A stretch of DNA of 64,000 nt, from the IMG/VR virus record IMGVR_UViG_3300043446_003702, positions 62,001-126,000 of that record, one strand, 5' to 3'. Of this stretch, positions 8,551 through 23,700 are shown in pieces; position 1 is the first letter of the stretch; each line of letters opens with the position of its first letter. The position numbers and the translations under genes are program-made. The stretch comes from a virus. Below the pieces are notes generated by a model, which made no database searches, had not been told where the DNA came from, and worked only from the letters and a program-made list of their open reading frames with translations.

Positions 8551-8696
8551 GCTCTGCCCTCCACATAAGTTTTTTGGGTTTTGGGGTCAAAAATCCTCAT
8601 GTGTGCCTGCACACTGATAGTGCCTGTTTCATTTGGGCGGCGCGGCACAGGCTGTTGCGCCTGCGGTTTTTTTTGATCTTGTGGTATATTTGCCAT
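8547..8696 (-). CDS. 49-residue protein related to the neighbouring connector protein
   Basis: A short frame with ATG at 8696 and TGA at 8549-8547, encoding 49 residues: a Pro/Gln-rich N-terminus (MANIPQDQKKPQAQQPVPRR) followed by ISVQAHMRIFDPKTQKTYVE. The second half matches the N-terminus of the next protein in pattern. The stop overlaps the next start in an ATGA, and a near-perfect late box precedes it by seven bases. It fills the gap between the giant gene and the 202-residue gene exactly. Coding is strongly suggested by the overlap and by the paralogy; function is unknown. Confidence 0.7.
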   Translation of the reverse strand: MANIPQDQKKPQAQQPVPRRPNETGTISVQAHMRIFDPKTQKTYVEGRA

Positions 8697-8703
8697 GGTC
8701 ATT

Positions 8704-8711
8704 TATTTATC
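8704..8711 (-). promoter_or_regulatory. Late promoter-like box (GATAAATA)
   Basis: Seven of eight match to TATAAATA, seven bases before the ATG at 8696. The predicted transcription start is about two bases upstream of the ATG, so the mRNA would be almost leaderless. No Shine-Dalgarno sequence is present. Confidence 0.5.
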
Positions 8712-8715
8712 CGTG

Positions 8716-11700
8716 TTATCTGTCACACAAAAACCTTGCGGCTTGGGTATCAGTTTCTTGCAATGCTACACCGTTACTGGCAGAGTTTGTGCCTTGTTGA
8801 TACCAGGTCACACCACGACGTTGCAATATTGTAACTTCACTGCCAGCTGCCGGCGCAGAGTAAGTGCCATCAACAATAAACTCAATAGCCAAGGGATCAA
8901 ATAGCGAAACAATATATCGATATTGGCTATCAGCTGCGGTGTTGCTGTAATTGTACTGACGTATCCCGCCAACATATACTTCAATGCTTTCCACATACAC
9001 AGTGCTTGAATCACCAAAATCAGCAATGTCAATGTTGGGTGCATAGAATACCGCAGTGGTACCATCCCCAATGCCAGTATCCTTGACCACATAATCTTGA
9101 TAAGTGATGTTTAACAAATTACCCCGACCAAAATCATAAACTTCGGCGCCAGCCAAATGACTAGCAGCAGCAGTACCAGCAGTACCACGTTGTAATCCTG
9201 AAATCGTGTTCAGTGCCAGGTCACGATAACGATACATAATACGTTCGCCATCAATTGACACAACTCCAAATACACCCGCGGACAAATCAGGCTCAGATAA
9301 AGCTGCTGCTTGTTCCACATATATAATATCATCGGTGGCACTAAGTGCTTGTGTCAACACTGTGGTTGTGCCGGCAGTCATTCTATATGTGGCTTGTACA
9401 CCGCGCATGTCTTGGAAGATTCGGAAAGCTGCTGATTCGGGCACAATTGAATTTGTAAATTCAGTAACAATCAATGTTTGATTGGCGCCAATTACACCCT
9501 GTGCCAGTATCAAATATTGTCCTTGAATGGTATAATCAATGCCTTCAAACAATCTCATCCCATCCAATGTGACCCACAATCTACTGCCATTAATGTTTTC
9601 CCGCAGCAAGTCAAAATCATTGATGGGGATTGATATTCCTGTTTCTGCAGAAAAATCTCCAGGCAGTGGCTGCAATGGGTTGTTCAATGTAGGACTGTCG
9701 TAGTCAGTAGTGTCATAAGGTTGTGATATTACCACTCCTGTTTCAACTGGACCTTGGAAGGTCAATGTCGCAATATTTTGTTGTGTTGTGTCATTCCAAG
9801 TGATAACTGTGACAACATCATCAAGGTTCAACAGTGACCCAATTTGCAATGTAGAAGAAAATGCTGGGACGGATGCGTTGTAATCAAACAAACATTGGGC
9901 TAATGTGGATACTGCAATCAATATTGTATCGCCACTTTGTGGAGGATTTTCAAACACAACTTGTCGGCCTGGTGTGTTGCTGCCAGTCCAGTTTGTCACA
10001 CTGTACACACCATCTTCGGCACCAAATGCCTGTTTTTGCAACACACCGTTTACGTAGACTTGAACATCGTTGGGAGCATAAATGCTGCTTTGCAAGAAAC
10101 TAGAGCCCATACGTTGCGGCAGACCAAAACTGTTGGTGGTGCCATCCCCGACCCATTCAATACAACTTGGTCCCAGCAGTCGTTGTCCGTTGACCATGAC
10201 AATCATGTTGGCTGGATTGGTTGTAGTTGGTGGGCTCTCTAAAATCACGTTCTGATTGACAAGAATTCCTTGATCAACAATAAATGTTTCAATTACTGGA
10301 GTGCTCCAGCTTTGATAATTTGTAGGCACAAATTTTGCTGTTAATTCGCCAACCCAATTGGCTTGATCATTAATTAATGCAACTTCAGATATGCCATTTT
10401 CCGTGATCGTAATAGAGTCATCAACTATGCTGTGAATTGTATAATTTGTTCCAGTTACGACACCACCTAGACTGTAACCAGAGAATGTCACTGTTTGTCC
10501 AACAGACAAATTAGATGTTGATCCCAATAACACAACAGCATTACCTGAGGCTTCGGTGCCAGACACTACAATACTGGTAGCATTTCCTAGAACTACGACT
10601 GCTATTGCATCAGCTGCCGAAACAGTGGCAGTAATGGCCAGTCTAGTATTAATGGTTGGATTGTATGGCAACCAATAATTGGTATTGGTCAATGTTATTC
10701 CTGCAGGGACTGTTTGTAATGCTCTATAATAATTTCCTTGAGGAGAACCAGTCATTGATCCTGTTGCAGTAGACAACAAAAATGTAGTTGTGCTACCAGC
10801 GATCTCGCTGATGTAAAATTGTGTACTGTTTGCAATATTTTGCACATAGTATGTTTGGCCAGCAACAATGCCACCAAATACCGTGCCTGAAAACACAATA
10901 GGTTGCCCCACTGTCATTGCACTGGTGTTGTTACAAGTTAATACGTTATAGCCGCCAGTAGTGTTTGTAACTGTAATTTGATTATCATTAAAGATAATAT
11001 CCAAGGCCTGATATGTGTTATTCAAGTTCCATGATTGACTTGCGGCGTAAGGACGTAACTGAGGTTCAGCAACTAATTTGCCATTTATAAACACGTATGC
11101 CTGTACAATTTCTGCATAATTTACTGGTAGAATTACAATGTTGTCATTTGCCACCACTGTGGCACCATCATAATTTCCTCGGAACAACTGACTACCGCCA
11201 CCAACTTCATAAACATCGATGACAATAATGTCAAAGGCAGATACACTACCTACGTTAACAATGGTTACATATTGTTCGTTCCAGTTTACAGTATAATCAA
11301 TATCTTCAGTCAATACGTGTCCAGTGGTTAAATTAGAAACCACTATGTTGAATGGGTGTTCTACAACACCAGCCCAACTGTAGTCAAATGTAATCCCTGG
11401 CTCAAAAGTATAACGAATTGCACCAATTTGAAAACCGTGCCCATTAGAAGTCCAGTCAGCCCCTGGACGTGTGTACACACGTAAGTCCATGGTATCATAT
11501 TCAGCACCATTGATCAACTCTTCAGGCGCATGTCCTTCGTATGGTCCAATAAACTCACCGCCGTCAATATTGATGTCTGACGGACGTGTGCCAAGATAAA
11601 TGTCTGCAAATTCACTTTGGTAATTGGCATCTAATACTTGTGTACCAGTAAAATATTCGCCCCAAACTTGAACTCCTGGATAATCTACTCCGTCTACCAG

Positions 11701-14700
11701 CAGTGGTAATTCTAGACCAAATTCATTAGAGTTGGGCACATACAATCCCATAGTACGGTCAACACCAGTTAGGCCAGTGGCTTGTGTGCTGCCTGGATAG
11801 GTATATGTGGCTGGATTTACCAGGTTCCAATTTTCTAAATCAAATGTTGGGCCAACCACTGATGAACTGCCGTCAGCATTTTGCGCTGACCATACACGAT
11901 CATTGTAACGAACCAATGTTCCATTTTCGTAAGTGCCATCACTACTCCAAGTCTGAATCGTAGTTTGATATTGGAAGCGATCATATCTAATCACTGTACG
12001 AAATTGTCGTATCAACTCGTTGGTCATACGAGGATACGCCACAGCACCTGACCCATTACCGCCGTTAAACACAATAGTGGGTGTTGAACGATATCCAGCA
12101 CCGTTGGCAGTGACATTCACGCCAACTACTTGTCCTACGCTATTCAATACTGCTGTGGCTTGTGCTGCAACAGTTGGAGCAGGATCATTGGGGTTGGGAG
12201 TTATTTCAACTATAGGTGGCTCTGTGTATCCTGACCCAGTTTCAATTAATTCAATAGAATCAAGACTTAACAAATAATTATTAAACCATTGACTGTATGG
12301 CCAAGAGCTCCACACTGTGGAATTAGCTGGTAAGTCACTTAAATTGTTAGTTTCAGAATTAAAAGCAGTGCTGTGATCATATGGCAATAGTATTGGGCTA
12401 GTGAATCCAGGCACTGTCAAACTTGTGTTAAAATACGCTGGCAAGTCAAAGTCAGTCATATCTCCAAACCACTGATCAAAACCATTGTATCGCAAGTTGA
12501 ACTCGCGAATTTGCACATGATAGGGTTTAACTTCTTGAATATAATCTAACACAAATTCTTGGTTGTCTCGACTGTAGTTTTGAAATTCAGTCAAGCTACG
12601 AATTCTGTGTTCTACATCTATTAGAGAAGTCTTGATAAGCCATTCGGGTGCAGCAAATTCACTTAGTACAAAATTAAACATCAAAGTTAATTGGCGATTA
12701 CGTTCAATTGCTAAATTGTCAATAAACAATTCTTCATTGATGGCCTGTATAATCTTTCGTGTTTCAATTACTGGTTCTTGATCATAATACTGTGCGTCAA
12801 AAACTTCAAGGTCAAAGCCAAACCGTCCCAGTGCATAATCCCATAATTCTGCAGCAAACTCAATTGTGCCGTTTTGCAAACCCACACGATCAAATCCTGT
12901 GGCGCCTCGCAGGTAAATTTCAAAATTGCCCTGGCTGTTGGCACTGACTTTGACACTGCTGCCTACGGGAACATCCAATGTGTTTAGTCCGGAAACATTT
13001 GGAACTTCTGCAATAATTTTGCTGCTGCTGTTATATCCTGGTAGATACCAATTGACATAGTTCCAGTATTGCTTGGTATCGTAGTTTTGTACTTGAATCA
13101 GCTGCAATAATCTCACAGTACCATCAATGGTGACTTTTTCTTCAACAGTATAAATGGTCCATAATCCTCGATTGCTGGAATCGCTGACCACTAGATAATT
13201 GTATCCCAGTGGCACTGCATAGAGATTTTGGAATCCTAATATCTCTAAATTAGCTACACGTTTGTTCCATTTTCCAGATCCTGCATTTGGTTCAGGTTCG
13301 CTGCTGTTTAACAATACAAATTGTCTGCTTTCCGCTATAGGATACAGTGCCAACACTGAGTTGGCTCGTGTTAGGTAATTTTTCAATGCAGCGAATCTGT
13401 CCACAAACATGCTTTGGCGTGGCCGGAACTGTACCCCATAGCGTTCTGCTGGACTAAGATTTATATCTGGCACCAAATTGCCATTTGTATCAACTCCACA
13501 AAAACTGTCTTGCATCTTGCGATACAAATTACTGCTGATAAATGAATCTTCACGGTCTTGAGCAACTAATTCGTATTCAACGTGTACATTGTCATCTGTA
13601 AGCTGTTTGTCAAATTCGATACTGAGAATAGTATCTTGTGCTTGGATATAATCACCAGCATTGTACAGCGCAATTGTGCTGGCATTGATGGGTGCAATGT
13701 ATGTTATGCCTGAGGCACGGGGGTTTTCAATGTAGTTGGCCACTGTGCTCACTGGCAGAGTTTTTCCTTTTTGTGTAGCAGTGGCAGTGATGCCACGAAC
13801 CCAAAAATAGTATTCAGTGTTGAAAATGCCTTGCGGACTCAACACAGTATTGATCACGTAGCTCAGTGTGGTCAAAGGTATACCTGGGCCTGTGTAAGTG
13901 GCAGGAGGTGTGGCACTGACTATCCATTGATAAACATCTACGCTACTGCCAGGGAATGTTTGTCCCCAACGTCGACTCGCATATACAATGTCATCTTGAT
14001 TGGGGTCAATGAATCTCACTGTACTGGTATTCCACCATACTTGCCCAACCTGTGTTTGTCCCCATGTTGTGCCACGAATACCAACTGGACCAACATTGTA
14101 GCTGGCAGGATCTACTGCACCAATAAAGTCTATGTTTTGACGTGCAGCTCCAAGAATTTTACCTTGCAGTGGATTGAAGAAATCAAAGTATTGAGTAACT
14201 GATGAAGTTACCCGATCGTAACTGTACACTGAGTTTAGAAGTCTAATATCTACAACCGGTTGTTGTACTCGCAACACTGTCCATGCAGGTGTAAGGTCAG
14301 GATTGACGCTGACAAACACTCGACCATAGTTGGCCAACATGGTACTGTCTTCTAGTTCATTACCTGGTGCGCCAGTAAACAATACTCCGTCAGTGTAGTC
14401 AACTGCAACACCATATTGATCTTGTGTTTGAACATTTGGATTGTCGATTTGCTGACCAAACACAAACTTATCAGGGTTGGTAATTGATGAACTAGAACTT
14501 GGCAATAGATCATATGTATAAACTGATCCACTTTGAATTACTTGATCAAAAAAGTCAGTGGCTCCTTCGTCAAAGTCTGTGGCATTCAAATCAAACATTG
14601 TGATTAGGTACAGTGTACCACGCGGCGCACCAACCACTAAATTCACAGCCGAATCATCAATGCTGACACTGGTACCAAATCCAGCAAAGTCCACAGGGTA

Positions 14701-17700
14701 AGGACTTACAATGGTTTGAGTAAACCTGTAAGTGGTAAAATCAATGTCATAAAAAGCTGTTCCTACACTGCCGGGCAATACAGAAAGTTTGGCCCCAACG
14801 GGTGCTGCGGCAGAATTTTTTACAGAAATGGTTAGATAGTTTTGGTCATCCACAGATGCTGTTACATTGGGCACGTCAATGTTGATCTGTGCTGCTAGAG
14901 CACGATAATCCACTGATGCCAACACAGTGGTTGTGTCAACCACACGCCAGTAACTTGTATTGGTCAACGCAGTGCCAGCCGGCACACTTTGCAAGCTGGC
15001 GTATATGGTTGTAACAGAAGTCAAGGTGGCGTAAACCACAGTATTGACAGGATAGGCAATGGTACTGCTCCATGCACTGGGTACTGTCACATCTTGATTG
15101 TTTACTCGCAGGGTGTCGCCATTGTCTAGGTCTGCTCCAGGATTGCCAGATTGTGTGATTCCGTATGTCAAACTTTGATTGACCAATCGCTCCACTGCAC
15201 CAGCTTTGAATTGCTGCACACTGCTGTTGGGTACGCCCACATACAGACTGCAATTGTAACTGCACAAGTCGGTGGCATAGCCATAACTTGAAAACTCTTC
15301 AACTGTGCTTTGATTTACAGCTTGTACCAATTGGAAGTCATTGGTTTCAATTTCAATAATGTCACCTATCTGCAGGTCAGCAAAAATAGTGATAGTGTTG
15401 CCATTTACGGCAAATGTGTTGCTTTGATTAGGAGTTGCTGATTTTTCATTGACCAAGAATGTACCATTCACCAATACACCCACTGGTTCAGACACTGAGC
15501 CTAGCACTGTGAATGTTACACTTGATGCATCAGTGCCGTAGATAAAGCGTTGCACATTTCTATCATATACATACACGGTGCCTGCTTGCGATTTACCATT
15601 GACTGTTTTGTTGGGTGCGCCAATCAACACTTGACGTCCATCTGTACTGGTGCTGACTGAGTAGCCAAAGTTATCTCCTGCCGCACTGCCAGCATTGGTG
15701 ATTGCACCAGCATACTGGAAGTATCCTTCAGCACGCACTAGAATACTTGACCCGGCTGGTGGAGAATTTAAAAATGTCAAGTCATTGCCCAAGGTGCTGT
15801 CGCCACTGAAGATGTAGTCAATTTCGGGCCGTTGTAGTACATCGTCAACTATTACACTGAAGCTGTAGAGATTATCTACCGTGTAGAAGTATTCATTTAG
15901 TGAAAATGACACTGTCAGTGGCGGCGGAGTGTAACTTGGTGTGCCGTTGATGGCTATAATGACTCCACTGTTTGCTGTAACGATAAATGTGATGTCATTG
16001 GTTGGGCTTGAGCCCCCATCAAAACTTGCTGCTGGAATTGTTATGGTGTTGCCAGTGGTATATCCTGTGCCGCCATTTTCCACACTCACGGTCACTGTGC
16101 CTCGAATTCTTGTTACCACAAAAGTTGCATTGGAACCTGTACCGCCAGTGCCTGCTAGTCCGTAGTAGACTTGATAGTCTAGCAGTTTACGACTGGTTCT
16201 AATGATTTCAATTGCATCCCCTGCCGCAGGTGCTGTGGCAAACTCTACCATGGTAAATGAATTGACCACTGTGTAGTCTATGCCAAGGATTTGTTCGTCG
16301 CCGGCCACACTCACCGTAAGCTGCGTATCAGCGTCAATTTTAATATCTGCGCCAATGGCATAAGAAGTCGTTACGCCATCACCCAATGCTTGCACACGCT
16401 GTGTTTCCCAATCAACTCGTCCGTATGCGTACACAGCATTGGCACCTGGTGCACCAACGTACAACCAACGTTCGTCAAGACTTACTGCTACACTCTGTCC
16501 AAATTTTTCTGGGGCAGTTATTGAATTTGGTGATGTAAGCAGTTGCCATTGTCCATAAGGTATGTTGCCAGGTGCGGCCAATTGTGGGTCTTTAAAGATA
16601 ACCACAGCATAGCCGTTGTTGGGTATGCCATCTGCGCCCAAGCTGCCCGGTGCACCAGCGGCTGCCCAGGTTTGATTGCCAAAATCCACGCTGGTACCAT
16701 ATTCTCTTGCTGCTGATTGGCCATTATATGGACCGCCGCTCTTGTCAGTGATAGTCAGACTCAGGACTGAGTCAGCAGGAGCCAATGGACTGGCTGGCGT
16801 ATAATTATTATTGTCACTCTTCACATATACATACACACCGCCACGGCGGGGCAAACTATTCAACGAGTACGGGGTCCAATATGCAGTATTGTAGATGCTG
16901 ACACCTTGTGGCACTGGTGCAGGTGTTCCGCCAACATTGGCAATGTAAAATTCAGTTTGATAAGGATCAGAAACATATACAATAGCATCTTCTGCGTATG
17001 CATTAGCAATGTTCCATTGTGTAGCGCCTACTGGGAATCGATATCGTGGGCTACCAACCAAAGCAGCAAAGCGATTTTGAGCTTGCGTTACACTGCTGCC
17101 GTACTGCTCACCTTCGTCTACTTGACCTGGGGCAAGGCTCAATAATTCAGTGAATACTTCTTGCTTTTCCAGCACGGTCCATAAGTCACTGCCATTGTTG
17201 TCAACCCAAACTCTAGCGCCAGGTTCAATAGTGTTGGCATAAGGCAAATTTAAAATATCGCTGGCTTGAGATACTCGTTGAGTTTTCAATGTGAAACCAA
17301 GACCTGTGCCATTGACTACTGTGCGATCGCCTGTAAAACTAAAAGCAATGGTGACTGTGTCAAGACTCACTACATTAAGTACTGTGTATACACCGTTTAC
17401 TTCTGAGTCAAAAAATCTTATCACTAGTTTGTCGCTTGCAGCAAGGCCATGTTGTTTAGAAAATATAACCAAGCTGGTCCCATCTAGATTGTCACACACA
17501 TGCGCAATTACACCAGGAACAGATTCAGCTCGATAAATTGCCCAATCGTATGCATTGACTTTTGCTACCCAAATAGTTGTGCCAACACCAATGTTGTTGA
17601 TGTTTGCTGCTAAACTATCCGTATTGTCAATATCAAAAACTGTGATGTTGACATCATTAAAATTCACATAACCTGCTGTAGGTAACGCAATGTCTGTGGG

Positions 17701-20700
17701 CAAGGTAGTGGTTACAGGCAATATATCTGGAGAAGTAATGTTGTAACTTTTTTTCCAAATATCAGATACCAAAATAGTTTGATCGGCTTGACTAGATTCC
17801 TGTGGATTGATAATTTGTACCAATCCAGGATTAGCGTCAAGTAATGCTCGATTTAAGCGCAACTGAAAGAAGCTGCGGTTGGCATTGGCTCCATAAACTG
17901 CACGTTGTACTGCCCAGTTTTCATAGATGCTGTAATCTGCAGACTCCTTGCCAAGATTGGCTTGAGAGAATAATTCAGCACTGAGTATGGTTCCTTTGCT
18001 GCCAAGGAATTGTCTATACACATTCAATTGACTGACGTCGTCAAGATTCAGTGATGTCATGTACTGACGTGGTCGGAATCCGATCAAACCATAACTCAAT
18101 AGGTCATTATCGCCTTCAAGATTTGCTGTGTTTATATTGTAACTGTTTTGTAATTGATTGGCTTTATTGGCCAAGTTAGGCAGCAATCCCAATTCAATCT
18201 GTGTATAATCACTTGTCAACCAGTCGTTGGCATTGAATACTGCTGTGGGTTGTATAATGCTGCCAGCAGACCAGTAAGCACCTTTGTATTTGACAATTTG
18301 GCCTTTGGTATACGTAGTGTATGAATTCCATTCCTGTATATTGTCTTGATTAAGAATAAATCCTTGAGCATCAACATAACCATTCCACTCAGTGGTGGTC
18401 ATCGCAACCAAATTCAAACGACTTTGGCGGGCACCAGTTACTGGTTGATAGATCAAATCACCAAATACGCTGGCATTGTTGAACACAATCATGTGTTCGT
18501 AAGATGTATATTTTAAATCAATATAACTCAGTATTTGATCAGTTGCAGGTTCTACTGTGAATGTGTTGTCTAATCTAGTGATAATTAAATTGCGTGTGGG
18601 CAATTCTTTACGGTTTTGATCTAACAATATATTTTCAGCAGTTTGTGCAGAAATACTATCTACCACAGCTTGTTCACGAGAGATGCTGAGTCTAAATGCC
18701 AAGGGATTTAAATTGATCAGTGCATTGTCATCCCAACCTTGCTGACTCCAGTACAAGAATTCATTAACCATTTGCGACCAGTTTAGTTCATAACCATTAT
18801 CTTGAGTGTCAAAAACCAGTCCTTGTCTCTCTAGATATTGTCCATAACTCAACAAAAAATCACTCACGGCGGTTTCGCTGGCAAAAATAAAACCATAAGG
18901 AACCTGTGTAATAGTGTCTGTGTAAAATGTGGGGACTTGCACACTTATGCCACCTGCACTGTAAGTTTGTAAACGACCAGCGTATAGACTTTGGATTACA
19001 TTGAAATATGGTTGTGTGGTGCTGTAACCAAACACAGCGTATCCACCTGCGACTTTTTGTAGCACCACTGATGAATAGCTGGCACGATCAAACGGTTGAT
19101 TTTTATACAAAACAAGGTCATAGCTTTCATCTGGAATCAAAAAAGTAGTATTGGTTGAATTAGGACTAGATTTTTCAGTGTAAATTTTGATATATTGTTT
19201 GTCTGAAAAGCTGGCCATGCGATAACACAGTCTCACATCCAGTGCGCCAAGGTCAGCAGTTAGGTCAGCGGTGCTGTTAATTCCGCTTTGACGATTGTAG
19301 TCCACAATCCAATTGATGTAACTGGCCTTGCTGACACCATTGCCATAAACTTCAATGTCTTTGGCATTGAGTCTGTAGCGTCCATTGTACACATATTGAT
19401 CAAAATCAGTGTTGAATTTATATAGGTCACGATCCGCAAACAGTGCAAAAAACTTTGCTGGACGCGTCAAGGCAAGCAATCTCATTACAGCAAAGGGGTA
19501 CGCACTGCTGTTCCACCATGATGCTTCAACGGGACCGCCGTCGCCGACACTCCAACTTTTACGGAATGTGGTATCTTGGTAAGAGCCAACCACTGAATAA
19601 AATGGACTGAGTAATTCACCTTCTGTGCCTGTGGGTATTACTTTTGTTAGACCAGGTCTTGCATATTCTGGTAGGTAGTAGGGAGCCACAGGATCAGCTA
19701 CATAACCTGCTTCAAGGTCATCCCATAGAACCAAGTTGTCTTGTGTATACGGACCAGGACCATAATTGTCTTGCCACCATGTGGGCTCAATTGTAAATCC
19801 CAGCATTTCCCAAGGTGTTAATTCAGGTTGTTGAGTGTCATAATAATAACGATAGATACCACGCCAGGCCCCCAACAGTTGGTCGTTATCTAACTTGCTT
19901 TTACTGCCACTGTAATTCCATGAAAAGTCATTGGTAGCTGAGTAATCTTGCGTTTTATAATCAAGTTTGTTCCAAGCAACATAACTCAAAAAGTCAGTGC
20001 TCAAAATATTGGTAATGTCCTGTGAACTGTATCCAGTGTCTCTAAATTGACCTGGAAGAACTTCAGTTATGCTAATTGGCACAGGATTTCCATCTAATTT
20101 CAAGTTGTTGAATATTCTAGTTTCAAATTCTAACAACACATCATCTCGAATATCGCCAAATGTTCTGGTGATGCTGCCGTCATGTCCTACAATTACTGTT
20201 TGTGTCCCTGAACTGGTTTTTTGTGTAATGATTTTTGGCCGGTATGCCGGATACAGTCCCAATTTGGTAGGTGTGTTTGGAACAAAACTGCCATAGGTCG
20301 GAAAATATTCATTTATAATCAGTGTGTCGCCCAGCGTCAGCGGTGATAATACAACAATTCGAGGACCATCAGTGGCCACGGTGTAGTCCAGTCCCCTAGT
20401 GAGTATTACATCATTTAAATATACATTCATTCCTTGATAGTTGGCTGATGTATAATTGTAAACATTAATGGTATCAAATGTGTTATTAGTGGTATTTGAT
20501 ATAGTGTATGTTGTGGTCTGATACACTGCACCAGCAGGTATCATGTCACTCCAATAAAACGGTTGTGATTCTACTCGGCCTAGAGTAATTTCTGCTAATG
20601 CAGTATCTAATATTTCACCAGCAGTTTGATACTGAACAACTTGTTGAATTGCAGTGTTTAACAATTGACCTTTGAATTTCAAATATTCATTGCTGTTAAA

Positions 20701-23700
20701 TTGCAAACTTGAAAATATATTGTATGCTTCGCTACGTAAAAAGTACCCAGCCAGAGTCAGAGGTGCGCTTTGCTGTAGTATGGTTAGTCCATAGGGCACT
20801 AAATTTCCCAAATCTCTAGTGTTATTTGCTCCGTTGATTGGACCAGAAAGCGTTGATAAATTTTCACAAATAGTTTCGTATTGTGTACGAATTGTACCTA
20901 GTGTAAAACTAGGGCTATTGGTGTTCAGTGGATTATTTTGTAAATTTATTGGTACTTGAAAAAATCCAATTTTGCTAATTTGGTCACTCAGTACCAGTAC
21001 TTCAATTGCATCAGTAGGCAAGTAAGTGTCAATCAACGTGATTGTCGTACTGGTGGTATCTACACTGTAGGTGTATTGGCTTGGTTGGATAAATTTTGAT
21101 CCTACATAGATTTTGATGGCAGGCAGCACCGAGGCAGTACCCACAGCAACATCTAGTTTCAGTGTCTGCCCACTATAGGTGAATTTAAATTGCTGATATT
21201 GTTGACTGGTTGCAGCAGCCGTTTGCCACCCAATGAGTTTAGCAAAGGTGGTGCGGTTCGCATATTCTCTGGCCACCCCAGAACTGATATCTGAAGTAAT
21301 TGACACATTGTCTTGCACGTACAAAAAAGTATCTTTGTACAAGTTGTTTTCAAACACAATGTCACCGACGTTGTTGATGTTCAAATACTGCAAAGGAAAT
21401 TGTAATATAGGATCAAGTATGCCGGTGTCGCCTACAGCATAACTAAACAATTTGCTGCCTATAAACGTGCTTGATGGATACTTGGCACGATTACCAAAAC
21501 TGATGCCGGCTGAGTCATAAACGTTGAACAATGGTGCTTGCTGCACTCCAGTTTTTTGTTGTGCTTCAGTCCATTCAATACCATCGTACCAAAATGACAC
21601 ACCCTTTTGTGTGTTTCCTTCAAGACTCACCACACATTGATCAATCAGTACTACGCCATCATCGGCCACTGCTAAATGTATAATAGGCTGTGCAATCAAT
21701 GGTGGCACACTGTCTGGAGTAATGAACTGTACAACATAAACTTTGTTTCGTACTTCATAATCTGCATCAGCAGCAAAAATTACCCGTGAACCATCGGTAA
21801 ACACATAACCATCAACACTGTATCCAGTACTTCCTTCTATGTTGCTCAAAGCATCTGTTTCTGAGAAGTCAATAATGTCAACTGGTTGCTTGCCTTCGGT
21901 TCCCATGTTGTACAAACGAAGACCTGGTCTAAAATTGATAATAGGTCTCTTGGCTCGAAAATTATTGTCTAAAGAAATTTGAGTATTGTTGTATCTGGCA
22001 GTGGCTTGAATGACGTCAATATGAAACCAGCGATTACTACGAGTCCATGCATTTAAATCTTTGCTGGCACGATCAATTGTAAGATAATCTACTTCACCAG
22101 GTTCAGATGCAATAGTACTGTCACGAGCATCAACCACGTAAGTTTCAGGTGTGACAAAATTGCGAACTGGCAATAGCTCAATAGCTGTGCCCACCCCAGC
22201 TACATAAAATTCATTGTTAGCAAATGCCACAGCAGTGAACCCTGCCACAGTTGCAGTGCTCAATTCAAAAGTTGCTCCATCAACCACAGTGGCTATGGAA
22301 AATTGTGTACCATTGGCTGAAATAGTTTTGATGTAATAACTTTGTCCAACTACAATACCACCGGCTGTGGTACCTGAAAAAATAATTTCTTCACCTTCGT
22401 ACAGTCCAGCAGTTGAGCTGCAGGTAATATAGTTGCTGCCTGCTTGGGTGGCTGTGCAAGTAAATGTAGTTGTACCGGACCCATATGAAACTGGTAACAC
22501 ATCACCAGTAAATCTTACTTTGAGCCCGTTGGTAAATGTTACTCCATTGGGACTGACATAATTTTTTTGTCCAATGATTTGATCGATAAAAATTGTGCTG
22601 GTTTCTGTTTGATCCAGTAGCCGTATTTTTCCAAAAATCTCTGGATCAGTTGCATCTTGATACCATAATTCATTAAGCACTGCTGTCAGCAAAGGTATGC
22701 GTTGGAAATATCCTGTGGAGTTTTTATACCAACTGGTATTGCTGTATGTGGTGCCGTAACTGATGGTAAACTTTTGATTTAGCCCAATATCAGCAATTTT
22801 AGCCAAACTGATGTAGTCAATACCACTGCGATTTACAACACTGATTTGCCAAACCTGATAGCGGTCTGCCACGGGTACAACATCAGTCTGATCATATGTT
22901 ACGGTATCATAACTGCCCACCTGACCATTTTGTGAATCTAATCGAGGTAGTGGGTCATAAAATGATGTTATCAACCAGCCACCATCAGTGTCATCTGCAA
23001 TGGGATTTGTAAACACCAGAGTACGACCGTCAAGATATGTGGTCCCGTCAATGCCGCCGTAAGTGGCAATAAACTGTTCCAATGATTGATTGTTGATTTG
23101 ATCAAATTTTAAATCAGTCAACAGATCAATTGGTCCTACGTCAGGAAGATCATAATAAAATTGTTGGGCTGTTTTTTGTGGTACATTAAAAGAAACAACA
23201 CCAAGATCTTCACCATTGTCAGTAACACCATACACATCTCGATTGCTGATATTAGGTGTAGTAGGAACTACCCCTGCTACTCCTGGTGAAGTTTGAATCC
23301 AAAAGCCTGGGCCAGTTCCTGGAGTACCATCAACAATATTAATGGTACCACGTAGGTTGGTTTGATTTTGACTAACGTAGTACAAGGTGTCGGGAGCATC
23401 TTGCGGCACAGTAAACGTCACTAGACCAAAACTGCTCCCGTTGCGCGACACCCCTGAATTGTATGCATCGCCGGTTCCGAGACTCACGGCAGTTTTAATC
23501 CAGAAAGGATAAACGCCATTTAGTGTGATATTGAAAACATAGGTATTGCCACGTGCCAAGGTCAGTGTAGGATTGGCCTGAAAATCAATCAAGTACGAGG
23601 AAGTTCCATTGTTGGTAACCCGATAGTTCACAGTTTCTTTGGCATTTTGTGCTACTTGAAACGTGTAACTACCTCCACGCACTAGATCAATTGTGGGATT

